Assembly: GCA_009667805.1 (NCBI GenBank)
Contig: CM019063.1
Span: 408,462,959 to 408,526,958 of the forward strand
Reading direction: 5' to 3'
Source of the DNA: Leptobrachium leishanense
Lineage: Eukaryota; Chordata; Amphibia; Anura; Megophryidae
DNA: 64,000 nucleotides
Positions 54,716-64,000 of the stretch are shown in pieces; the stretch's first letter is position 1; every line of letters starts with the position of its first letter. The position numbers and the translations under genes are program-made. The notes under the pieces were generated by a model. It was not told the origin of the DNA, searched no databases, and was given only the letters and a program-made list of their open reading frames with translations.

Positions 54716-56533
54716 AAGGGATGGGGTCTAAGAGGGTTGTATACAGACTAAGTAGTTAATTAATCTGCAATCTAACCTCCCATGTCTTACATAGGTTTCC
54801 CATTACTAACCTTTCAGACTAGCTAAACATGGTTTCACTATCTACTCCATTCATTACTTAGAAAAATTGATAATGGATGGGTTTAATAGAGACGGGTGTT
54901 TCGGTAGTAGAAGGGCTAGGTCAAATGAGTTTAATTAGTTGGATGGATCTTGATAGTGAAGGGAATAAGTAGATGGAATTAAGTAGTCTGGGTTACCTAG
55001 TAGTGGTGGGTGTTGGGCGATAGAGTTATGCAATGGGGAATTGTTAGTAGTGGATAACTAGCAGGATGAGTCTTTGTGTCTTTGATCTGGCTGATCGGGA
55101 CATGGAATCTAAATGCAGCAAGACAACATGCCCTTATACGCATATCTTCTTGGGGATCTGAATGTGAGCTATCCAAGAAAGAACAGGCAAAGTAAGGTCA
55201 TATGATCTAAGGCCAGAACATGCAGCAAAAGGTCTTAAACGTGTGATCATTTCAGAGTTCAAGTAGTCTTAAATCCAATGATACTGGGAACAAGATGGGA
55301 CACAGGAACAGGTATTCAAGGCTGGAACAAAAGTGTTGCCAGAATGCAAGTTATATCATCAGGCAGGCTTCAAAATAACATCTATTGTAGGTCATCTTAT
55401 TTGACAGCTAACTTGACATTTACTCTTCTTATACTTTCAATTGCTAGTTGCTTGTTATTCATGTTAGCACAAAGGAAAATTACTGGTTCCCAAGAGCTTG
55501 TTAAGTGGAAAAAATATGTAAACAATGAAAAGAGATTCTCATCTGAATAATTGAGGAGAGCTGTCTTCGATCTCTTTACAGTGGTTTTCTTTCTTGTGAA
55601 AGCCCATAATAAATATTTTGTTGTTGTAAGCAGAGATTTTTTTTTTCTCATTATTTTTTGTTCATTTAGTTTTATAAATTTGAGAAGGGGGTGTTGTATC
55701 ATTCTAATCTTAAACTAAAGTCTCAAGGTTACATGAACTGCAGATTTTATCCAGCATTGCAAAATTTAAAGCGGATTGTCAATTCTATCTTCATGGGATG
55801 TAGCTTGCTGTTAACAAAATATTGAAGGTTTTTGGAGTGTCTTGTGGCCTGTGATATATACACAGCTTATTTTACAGGAAATAGCCCGGGATGAATCACA
55901 GGGAAACTAAAGGGGTGTTTGGACAGTTGCCTTAAATTGGGAAAACAGTAGATCGTTAATTTATTACAGATTGACATATATGAACTGGTTCTGCTCTTCT
56001 TTTTTCTCTTCTATCTCATTATGTACACATTCTGTACTATTTTATTCCATTGAAAATAAAAATCTATGAATTATGATGCATTTTTTAATCCTCAGAAGCA
56101 TCAGTTTTAAAGCAAATGCAGCCATCATAACTCTACCCATTTTATGAGGAATAAAGAACTTCACATAATGCTTCCTGGAACTTTTTTAACGGTTCTTAAA
56201 TAAAGGGTTTTATGTGAAGGTCGTTGAGCCTACATATCTGGCATAAACACAACATAATCATGGCATTTATTATATGGTGTGGAATAAATCAGACAGAATT
56301 ATTGCAAGCACTTTTAATTCCTTTTTTCATTATAAAACTTTAGACTTTATATATCATATTTATGTATACATGTAAAGGTAGGACATCTGAAGAGAGATGC
56401 TGCCAAGTGATGAGGTTCCCAGGCTGTAAATCCCCCTAATATTTATACTATCTTTTGCAAATAGATGTTCTGCTAGTCACTGTTAAAACCCTTCTCTTAA
56501 TTAATCATTATAACTGTTCTTGCTGTATTACAG
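54716..56533. other. No gene seen; candidate intron
   Basis: 1.8 kb of AT-rich sequence, part of which (to about 55140) may be the 5' end of the L1-type element. The rest is unique and precedes the candidate exon at 56534. Confidence 0.35.
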
Positions 56534-56657
56534 CACAGAAGAGTTTAGACTGAAGTATGCCAAATGTGATCTGGTAATAAGGCTGGATGATGGTGGCAAC
56601 ATAAAGGTTCCTTTCCATCCATATGACTGGATTACAGTGGATTACAACGCTTGCTAA
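56534..56657 (+). CDS. Candidate terminal coding exon of an unidentified host gene
   Basis: CTGTTCTTGCTGTATTACAG (ends 56533) is a strong acceptor. After one base (phase completing a codon) comes an open frame of 40 codons: TEEFRLKYAKCDLVIRLDDG, then GNIKVPFHPYDWITVDYNAC and TAA at 56655-56657. The composition is protein-like (mixed charged and aromatic residues, W, two Cys) and unlike any repeat frame here. No transposon covers this stretch. I do not recognise the protein. The upstream exon must end two bases into a codon, which neither 6377 nor 29686 does, so those weak candidates cannot splice directly to it. No AATAAA lies close after the stop; one AATAAAA-like string is near 56703. Confidence 0.5.
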
Positions 56658-56719
56658 TTGAGAATGAGATGCAAGTGATAATGCTTAGTTGGCAACATTT
56701 AAAATAAAATACAGTAGAA

Positions 56720-57070
56720 TATCCAAAGAGGCACACACAGACGCAAGCAAACACCGACAGAGACACGTTGATAGTCTCACAGAGACAAGCACATGCTAAG
56801 ACACAACCGGATATTGATGGGGACGAAGAGACACTGATCGACATACACACTGACATTGAAAAGGACTCAGATATACATGCCAAAACACACATTCACAATC
56901 AGAGATGCACATTGGCAGAGCCAGTGCCAGACACAAAACACTTATAGTGAGAAGCACACACTGATACACCGATACAGAAACTGACAGGGACACAGTTCCA
57001 GAGATACAAAAATAAACGCTAACAGACACAGAGAGGCACTGATACAGATGCATAAACTGAGAGGGTTTTG
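56720..57070. repeat. Degenerate ACAGACAC-rich simple repeat
   Basis: Purine/C-rich low-complexity DNA built from GACACA, CACACAGA and CTGATACA words. It generates the Ser/Val/Cys-rich minus-strand frames at 56632-56892 and 56796-57194, which are not genes. Confidence 0.75.
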
Positions 57071-57238
57071 CATAGTATGAAAAAAGTGAAAACCTGCACA
57101 CACGTAAACTACTGGGCCAATCCACTACACAGTGTTCCAAGTACTGAAGTAGCAAAATCCTCCAATTTACATAGGAAAAAAAGGAAAACCACACACAGAC
57201 ACGAGAATCAAATCGTGTCCTTTACTGAAAAGTAACGC

Positions 57239-57285
57239 CAGCAGCAACATATTAGCCCTTCAGGGCTTTCTTTCAAACTTGCACA
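57239..57285 (-). ncRNA. Hammerhead-like motif (degenerate)
   Basis: Minus strand: TTTGAAAGAAAGCCCTGAAGGGCTAATATGTTGCTG. A stem GCCC-TGAA-GGGC preceded by GAAAGAAA and followed by TAATATGTTG matches the layout CUGANGA-stem-GAAACGUUG with substitutions. Probably a decayed Penelope-type 3' end. Confidence 0.3.
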
Positions 57286-57506
57286 CATTGCCTTGGCATC
57301 TACTGGAGGGAAATACTTGGACCTGAGCGCTGAGTCAGTTTGCTATGCCTCAGCTTTTTTGTTCCTTACAGCAAGCAAGCTAAGACTCCAACTCATTTCT
57401 GTGTGCGCTTGTAATGACGCAACTGTGCTTTTTAATTACTCTTTCCTTATTTTGTTAAAACAAATAAACCACTCCTGTACAAAGTATAGAGGCTGTTAAT
57501 TTACAG

Positions 57507-58351
57507 CAGGGGTGGGGAACGTCCGGCACGCAGAATCACTTTGTACCGCCTTTAGAGACCCACAGCAGGGGCGTGTTTAAATTCCCTCTCCTGTGGACTT
57601 TTCACCTGACCTCGGTGCGTGACGAATAGTAGAATGAGGGGCTGGTGATTACCCCCGCATCCCTCACTCACTGCTGTGCGCCGGATCTTCCTTCACACTG
57701 CACCCCTCATCTTCCAGGTGCAGCATGAAGGAGGATCCAGCGTGTTTCCGCAAGTGAGGGAAGCAGGGATAATCTTGCCCCCTCATTCTATTACTCACCA
57801 TGCACTGAGGGCAGGTTAAAGTGCTGTGGGGACGGGGGACGGGGGGTTAAATTAATTAGAGGGGGAGGGTGAAATCAATTATATGGGGAGGGGGTGAAAT
57901 TAAACGGGGAGGGGGTGAAATTAATTTGGGGAGGGATAAAATGAATTAAATGGGGAAGGGGGAGGGTGAAATTAATTAAATGGAGAGGGGGTGAATTAAG
58001 ATAAATTAATTTCATGCACCCCTCCAAATTTAATTCATTTCACACACATACCCCCAATTTAATTCATTTAATTTCACTCCCTCCCCATTTAATTAATGTT
58101 ATCCCCATATTTCTTTTTTATGTTTCAATTTTTATTTTAAGAGCACAAAATAAGAAAAAATAATTTCTTTCAGATCAAACCTACAGTAAAGATAGAAACA
58201 AATAATACATAAAAAATATTATTTAATATTCCTAAAAAAATTCTTCCTAAATATAGCTGGCTAAATTTTAAGTTGTTAATTTTGTATGGCCCTCGAATGA
58301 TGGTACAAATCTCCAAATGGCTCATGGCAGAAAAAAGGTTCCCCACCCCTG
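57507..58351. mobile_element. Non-autonomous hAT element
   Basis: Ends CAGGGGTGGGGAACGT and GGTTCCCCACCCCTG are inverted; a perfect 8-bp duplication ATTTACAG flanks it (57499-57506, 58352-58359). 845 bp. The middle contains degenerate GGGGAGGGGGTGAAATTAA units (57836-58010), followed by their C-rich inverse (58015-58095). Confidence 0.9.
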
Positions 58352-58359
58352 ATTTACAG

Positions 58360-59805
58360 CAGGGAGCTGCAATGACTGAGCCACATGCAAAACTTGTGGC
58401 AAGGTTCAGCTGCTAACTGCTGCGCTGGAGACTACGCAGAATGACTCCAGGCATTACTTTCACAGCAAGAGTGGAATAGGGTCCAATGTCGCTGAATAAA
58501 ACGGTAAACAAAATTAAGAGTACAAGCTTTCTACAACTCTCTTTTTCAGGCATTATATAAATGATCAACGTCTGCAAATAGTAGTTTATATAAGATGTCT
58601 AAACTCAGTACCTAAAACATTTCTAAATTGGAAATCACATTATTAAAACACAAAATAACAGACCTTTTCCCTTTTTTTTCCCTTAACAGTGCTAAGGAAT
58701 CCGATCTATAAGTTTTACAGATTCCCTTCCTCTGACAACAAGTGGATTTGTGTACGTGAGCAGATGTCAGAGAGCAGCATGTCTCTTCATGTCCCAAAAC
58801 AACTGCTTACCCTTTATTTAAAAGAAGACACCAGAAGGTAAACAAAACAAATAAATACACTAATAAGTGAGCAATGTCATGTTATTTTCTGCCTATCTAA
58901 AATGATCGTTTGCAAGAATATTTTATTTTTAATTGCACTGCAATCATTGACCATAAGGCAAAATCTCTAGCTCTTCATTCCTCAGCTCACAGTAATGGCA
59001 CATTGAATACTTAGCATTCCCAAAGCAGCATCTTTCCTGTTGGCAAGAACTTCATTTAAGTGACTGCGTAGCCAACATTTAATTGATCCCAGCTACATTT
59101 ACAAATGAAAGACTAGATAGCGCTGGCATATGCCTTCTAGTATTTCTGTTGCAGCAAATGTAAAATTTGTACCCCCGTTACATTATTTGGAGTTTGTTTC
59201 TCTAGTGCTGGATGTGAAATATGAAATAACTTGAAAGGAACTTTATTTTGTAGGCATTTGTTTTCTAACCATTTCACATACTTATCACTTTGGCACCGAA
59301 AGCTTTGAGCCCTCAGGTTTTTACATAGTAATACTGTTGTAAGAATGTGCTTTTTTTTGTTAATATTTTGTTGATGGGTACTAGCAGAATATTATCCAAG
59401 ATAGTTTCTTCTTCCCTTTTTTTTTATTTTTAGGTATTCCGTTTTTTGCTGAAATGTGAAAGGACTCGAGGATTCTTTTTTTTTAAACCTTTTATTTCTA
59501 GTTTAATTTGCATGCTATACAAGCAGCGTTAAATGAACTAAATGAGCCCCAATCTATTAGGATGGCAAGGTCAGCTTAAAGCAGATGAATAATTTGATTT
59601 GTACACTTGTTTCTGGCAAATTCGCTAAAACATTTCATGCATAGCTTAAAATATATAAGTAATGCAACTTGGCTATCCCAATGAATGAAATTTGATACTT
59701 ACATGTAACATAATGACTATTTCCTACATCTTTATTTTCTGTGTTAATCTGTATATTTGTGTTTTTTGTTTTTAATATCTTGCATTTATTACTTTGAAAT
59801 TTTTA
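58360..59805. other. No gene; unique DNA
   Basis: About 1.4 kb. A long T-rich acceptor-like tract before TTTTTAG at 59434 is followed by frames that close or lack a donor. No repeat recognised. Confidence 0.35.
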
Positions 59806-59912
59806 CAGTCCTTACAGAAATACAATGTTCTTGAACCCAAGTCATACTTGAAAATGAGAGAAATCTCATTGTATCCTTCCTGGTAAAATACTTTATAAAT
59901 AAATACTTGAAA
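59806..59912 (+). mobile_element. LINE type A 3' tail
   Basis: ATGTTCTTGAACCCAAGTCA...ATCCTTCCTGGTAAAATACTTTATAAATAAATA is the complement of 45106-45200. Only the 3' UTR end remains. Confidence 0.7.
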
Positions 59913-60573
59913 AAAACATTCATGGTGTTCAGTGTTCTAGTGGAGATCCGCACTTTTATTTATATATTTACGCATTATTCATTTTCCCTTTATGGACATT
60001 AACAACTGCCAGTCAGCCGATGGGTCATCAATGAATGGATGACTATAAAGGATGGAAAGCGTAATATAGAATTTATGAAGGATTTCATATACAGATAGAA
60101 CAATTTGTATTGACTCCCATTAGTGTGTTAATTAAGGTTTGTCAATATTTGAGACTATATCACAGACAATACTTTTTTTGAATCTGTTAAATGCAATATT
60201 TAATGACAGAAATTGCCATAATTATATATTTGATGCCTGACTCAGCTTGAAGGGACAAGTATTAAATTAAAATATTACTAGTGTGAGTATTCTGTCATGT
60301 ACTGCATTTGCAAACCTAGATGAATGTCATTATAGTTGTCAGCAACAAGCTTGTAAACAGGAAAGAAAGGCATATAAAGATGCTGCCTGTGTGCAAAACC
60401 AAAATATTTATTATGTTAGCTTAAATAATAAATTATGTTTTAAGTGGTCTGAAAGCTGCTGCCAAACACTATTAGGACTAAAGTCTGAACACAAAGTGGT
60501 TGTAAAAGCAACATGGTAATCTTAACATAAACAGACTTTCCAAGACCTTTTCATTCTATTAGCTTATCAGGGC
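59913..60573. other. No gene seen
   Basis: Unique AT-rich sequence. The 78-codon plus frame at 60283-60519 is Cys- and Gln-rich but lacks splice or promoter context. Confidence 0.35.
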
Positions 60574-61389
60574 AGAGGCGCAGCAAGGTCATGAGGTGCC
60601 CAGGGGCAAGTCCTCCCCTATCGCCCCCTCATGTTTTAGATGAAATGATGTGTAATAACACATTATACCACCAGTTTCAAATTTGCTCACAGTGTGGAAA
60701 ATGAAATGTGAAATAGTGCAGCGACATTGCGTTCTAAGCGAATAATGCTGCTGCCTTAGAGGGGAAAAAAGACGTTTTGCAGTCGTTTTGGTTTTTTCCA
60801 CTTTTTTATTTTTCCACATTATATATGGTCATGTTTGGTATCATCGGGAAGGCCAGACTCTATCCTTTCCAGTGACCCTTCAATTGACAAAATTACGACA
60901 CTGCCCTTCAAAGCGGTGCCTGGCTTTTGTTTGTAGACCCTCCCGATTGGGAGGGAAAGGGATCCGAACGGATCACCCCCTCCCTTCAGGCGATCTCCTG
61001 CCTTTTGCCGGGGGGGCTGCCTAGAAATAGCATCATCGCGTCCCACGCAATAACGTCATTATGGCGGGAGGGTCTATAAAAGCCGCGTCTGACTTCAAGG
61101 AAGTCAGAACGCTGCAGGACCTGGACCAGAGAGGTAAGTATCTCTCTGCCCCCCCCCACCGAGCGAAAGACGTATGGGGAACATCCTCCGCATACAGCAG
61201 GGGTCAATGAGGACGTTCCCCACATGTCCTCCACAGGGAAGGGGTTAAGATACAATATATGTGCTTGTGGGGTAAGGGTTTCAATACTGTACTGGTGGAA
61301 GGGAATCGGGGTGTGCTAATGTGTCCATAGATTGGAGGGGCACAATTCTTGCCTTGCCCCAGGTGCTGACAACACGCTACGCCAATGTG
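60574..61389. mobile_element. Candidate hAT element split by a TTAA-type element
   Basis: Left CAGAGGCGCAGCAAGG and right AACACGCTACGCCAATG form imperfect inverted ends of hAT style, with GGTGCCCAGGGGCAAG near the left and CTTGCCCCAGGTGCTG near the right. No 8-bp duplication is evident. Between them lies the TTAA-type fragment (about 60650-61248). Confidence 0.5.
60650..61248 (-). mobile_element. TTAA-type (piggyBac-like) element fragment
   Basis: Right end GGGAAGGGGTTAA (TTAA 61245-61248). Read on the minus strand its start resembles 43889 onward (TTAACCCCTT, GGAGGACATGT, GGAGGA..GTTCCCC). The other end is decayed, no TTAA found. Confidence 0.5.
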
Positions 61390-61796
61390 TGAGTACCTGG
61401 GAATATTAAAGGCAAACACCCACCTGCACACATACCACGAGCCAAGAAAAGGCACATAAATTTGTGAGTGGAATTCCTCTTTTCCCATTGGATTTTCTCT
61501 TTTATACAATATACTACACTATGTTGGACGTATCCTCTGCTTGTTTTACATGTGCTGACAGTGAGACATCAAACATAGGATCAAATGAAGATGTTATATG
61601 CCTAATATATGGACACTTTTTTTTTTACGGTTGAATACAAACAAGATCTGATGCCACTGGCAAATTCGGGTGATTTGCACTGTATCCACCTTTTGTTCTG
61701 GTGATTTGGGATACCTCCACTGGGATATATAGTGTTGTGTGGGTTTTGGAAGCGGTGTGGCGGGCACTTCACTATTTTAAGATCTCGTTAAAACAT
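61390..61796. other. No gene seen
   Basis: Unclassified sequence. Confidence 0.3.
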
Positions 61797-61799
61797 TAT

Positions 61800-62513
61800 G
61801 GGCTCTATTACAATCATCGCGCAAATGTTTGCGCTGGTGCAAAAACGCATTAACGCGAGGGGTAACACCCTTTGCGCTGAACGTCGTATTACAATGCCAG
61901 CGCAACAAATGCGCGTATACGTCTACCGCTGGTGAACCTGTGCGAACCCTGCGCAAGCTTACTGTACTTTGCGCGTTCTATACTTAACATTGTGAGCGCA
62001 AATGCATTTGTGCACTGGTACGCGGATGTTATTACAATCTATGCGCAGGAATTAACGCATAGACGTTGCGCGCATAATTTTTAACAACTCCTATCAACCT
62101 GGCCGAAACCAAATACACCAGCCCAAAAAAAATTACAGCAAAGTATAGTTACACATTCTACACATACCAAACCAATAAATTTGAGAAGTTGTGTGTGCAT
62201 TTTTTTATTGATGCAGCATATATGCGCAGATTGACTTTGACAGGTGCAAAAACTTAACGTGAGATAATTGTGGTTCTTAATTCTGATTGGCTGAATCGCA
62301 TGAAAAAAACAGTCCGCACACTGATTTCTGTGCGCAACGTTACTGCGCGCGCATTTGTGCGCGTCCGTTTAATGCGCGTTATTGCTCGACGGATGAAAAA
62401 AATGCACGAGGATTGTAATTCCAGCATTGATTTACGTGCGCTAACGTTTAATGCTGGGCGCACAAATTCACGCGTTGCACAAGTGTTTTAACCCGACGAT
62501 TATAATAGGGCCC
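61800..62513. mobile_element. Family D MITE, CpG-rich
   Basis: Ends GGGCTCTATTACAATCATCG and CGACGATTATAATAGGGCCC are inverted (about 17 of 20 match), flanked by TAT (61797-61799, 62514-62516). The interior is full of GCGC and TTAACGCG words. 714 bp, non-coding. The ends resemble those of families A and B (GGGC.CTATTAC/TATCAC). Confidence 0.8.
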
Positions 62514-62516
62514 TAT

Positions 62517-63016
62517 GTTGTTTGTGAAATACAGTACCACAGCAAATATTTTGAGAGCTGTAGTTTTGGTTTGTGATTATGACAGATGACATTTCTAATG
62601 AACATATAAACTATGTACGAATATGTACACTTAATTAATATAAATGCACAAGTGACCACAGCTGTGCCACCTACCTGAGTAAAGCCAAATATAATTCAAA
62701 TGATTTAAGGCGTCTGCAGTTGAGACTTTGCACAACATGTTTAGCTAGTAAAATCGTGTTGATATGTTGGGGGACGGTGTCTGACGTATATATTTCATTT
62801 ATGACCGTTATAAAAACGGGATTATCCAGAAGAGAATAATCAGTTGCACCTTGACAGGCCACTGATTGTTTGCAATTGTTCAGTGCTTATGAGGTTTGAT
62901 TGCAAATGAGATCATTAACGGCTGTAATTAGTCATGTGATAAAGAATATTCCATTAATTGCTGTAAAGTAACAAGAATTCTTAGGTGACAAAAAAGATTG
63001 GAAAAGCAGGAATCCT
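62517..63016. other. No gene seen
   Basis: Unique AT-rich sequence. Confidence 0.35.
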
Positions 63017-63340
63017 AGGGGGTTATTCAGAGAGCACAGAAATGTCGCTGACATTTCGGTGCTCTCTCGTTCCCTACACTTTGGGCAATCAAATTCCCCC
63101 ACCCTGCAGTGCATTCAGCACCCACCGCAGGGTCCCCGGAGTGTAGGGAACGGACCTGAAAATCAACCACAAAACAGAAAAAATCACATCTGATACGATC
63201 CGAAGTGTCAGATCACTCGAACCGCTGCAGAAAAACATGCCGAACACATCCAGAAAAAGCAGACGAGCCACCGATCACAACGCAGACCAGCCGTCGGAAA
63301 AAAACAACAAGCTGACGACCTTTGGAGCCCTCGATCTCCC
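63017..63340. mobile_element. Family C MITE fragment
   Basis: Starts AGGGGGTTATTCAGAGAGCA and shares the internal ACATTTCGGTGCTC and CCGCAGGGTCCCCGGAGTG words with 26740-26880 in reverse. The right end is missing. Confidence 0.6.
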
Positions 63341-63349
63341 CAATAATTC

Positions 63350-63843
63350 CACCTACAAATAAATGAATGGTATGGCTGGAAAGGGGAGAGTCTCCCCTTT
63401 TCAGCGGTGCCTATCATAACCCCTTTCTTGCCGGATCGGGATTCGGTGCTGAATAGCGATTCAAACCCGGAAGTGGCTGACATCTTGGATGTCAGCCAAG
63501 CTTCCGGGTCACCCCCACCCACCCGCTGACATCCTCACCATATGTGTGAGGATTTCAGTGGGCCAGTTAACCCCCTAGCTGCCAAGTGGAGATAGGGGAT
63601 CCTTTGGTCATGTTTCATATCATTGGAAAGGCTTGATCATGGCCTTTCCAATGATACCAAACAGGACTAGGTTTGTTGTAAAAAAAATTTTTTTTTAAAA
63701 AAACCTAATAATAAATTATTATTTAAAAAAATTGGGTGTTTAATAAAATAGGACTTAAGCAGGCATTTAAACACGATGAGCATAAAACCGTCAAAATGAA
63801 CTCACCGCACCGAGGTAAAATTGCTCAGCAGTGAAGGGGTTAA
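63350..63843 (+). mobile_element. TTAA-type element, right part
   Basis: Right end CTCAGCAGTGAAGGGGTTAA (TTAA 63840-63843). Matches 9050-9841: GGCTGACATCTTGGATGTCAGCC stem, AAGCTTCCGGG, TTTCCAATGATACCAAAC, ACACGATGAGCATAAAACCG. The left end is absent. Confidence 0.65.
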
Positions 63844-64000
63844 AAAACAAAAACATGTAAAAATTGGGTATTTCTAATCTCAGGACAAAATTTCAAAACT
63901 ATTTAGCCGGGGTCTTTTTTGGTTGTAGATTTTGGGGATTACACTTATAAAGGATAACAAGGATATGGTAGAATAAGAGTGTACATAAGATATAAAGGAA

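Noticed and set aside
56632..57194. Ser/Val/Cys-rich minus-strand frames that look like secreted or membrane proteins
   Set aside because: They are produced by the degenerate ACAGACAC simple repeat.
59401..59520. Possible exon after the long T-rich acceptor tract ending at 59434
   Set aside because: The open frame is short, runs into T-homopolymers, and has no good donor or natural stop context.

Overview
This looks like a piece of a large, transposon-rich vertebrate genome, most likely an amphibian (frog). The reasons are the mix of element types: Tc1/mariner, piggyBac, hAT and PIF/Harbinger-type DNA elements next to CR1/L2-like LINEs, an L1/Tx1-like LINE, a Penelope-like element and a retrovirus-like LTR. 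There are no bacterial-style genes, operons or dense ORFs. Species assignment is inference; no host gene was recognised by name.

There is almost no host coding sequence. The best host candidate is one plus-strand terminal exon at 56534-56657 (good acceptor, 40 open codons, TAA stop). Weaker exon-like signals lie at 6341-6466 and 29651-29686. The window is probably intronic or intergenic, and most long open frames in it are transposon remnants or tandem-repeat artefacts.

Layout. 1-2590: retrovirus-like LTR (minus strand) inserted in a LINE, which also holds a second LINE that itself holds a CR1 fragment. 2932-9841: fold-back repeats, CR1, a hAT element, two copies of a shared non-coding element (family A/B), a perfect 64-bp palindrome, and a stem-rich TTAA-flanked element. 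10207-11825: a nearly complete Tc1 element with a frameshifted transposase. 13140-18667: MITE-like elements and unique AT-rich DNA. About 18699-22443: a second Tc1 type carrying a solo LTR, a LINE, and a family A element that itself holds a TTAA element. 22465-26882: Penelope-like pieces, two retroposed inserts with 15- and 17-bp target duplications, and hammerhead-like motifs. 27337-34087: more MITEs, a clean hAT and a Harbinger-type MITE. 34150-47783: one old mariner element swollen to 13.6 kb by nested insertions. These include a 6.2-kb piggyBac-type element (36309-42490) containing a transposase N-terminus and a hAT element with a 1-kb minisatellite. 49135-54715: a broken L1-type LINE with insertions. 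54716-64000: mostly unique DNA, the exon candidate, two hAT elements, another 714-bp MITE and TTAA-element fragments.

The elements do not form a working pathway. Their value is as a layered record: paralogous empty sites inside the same window confirm several insertions (18767-19076, 20413-21046, 31856-32282, 771-2068) and allow relative dating.
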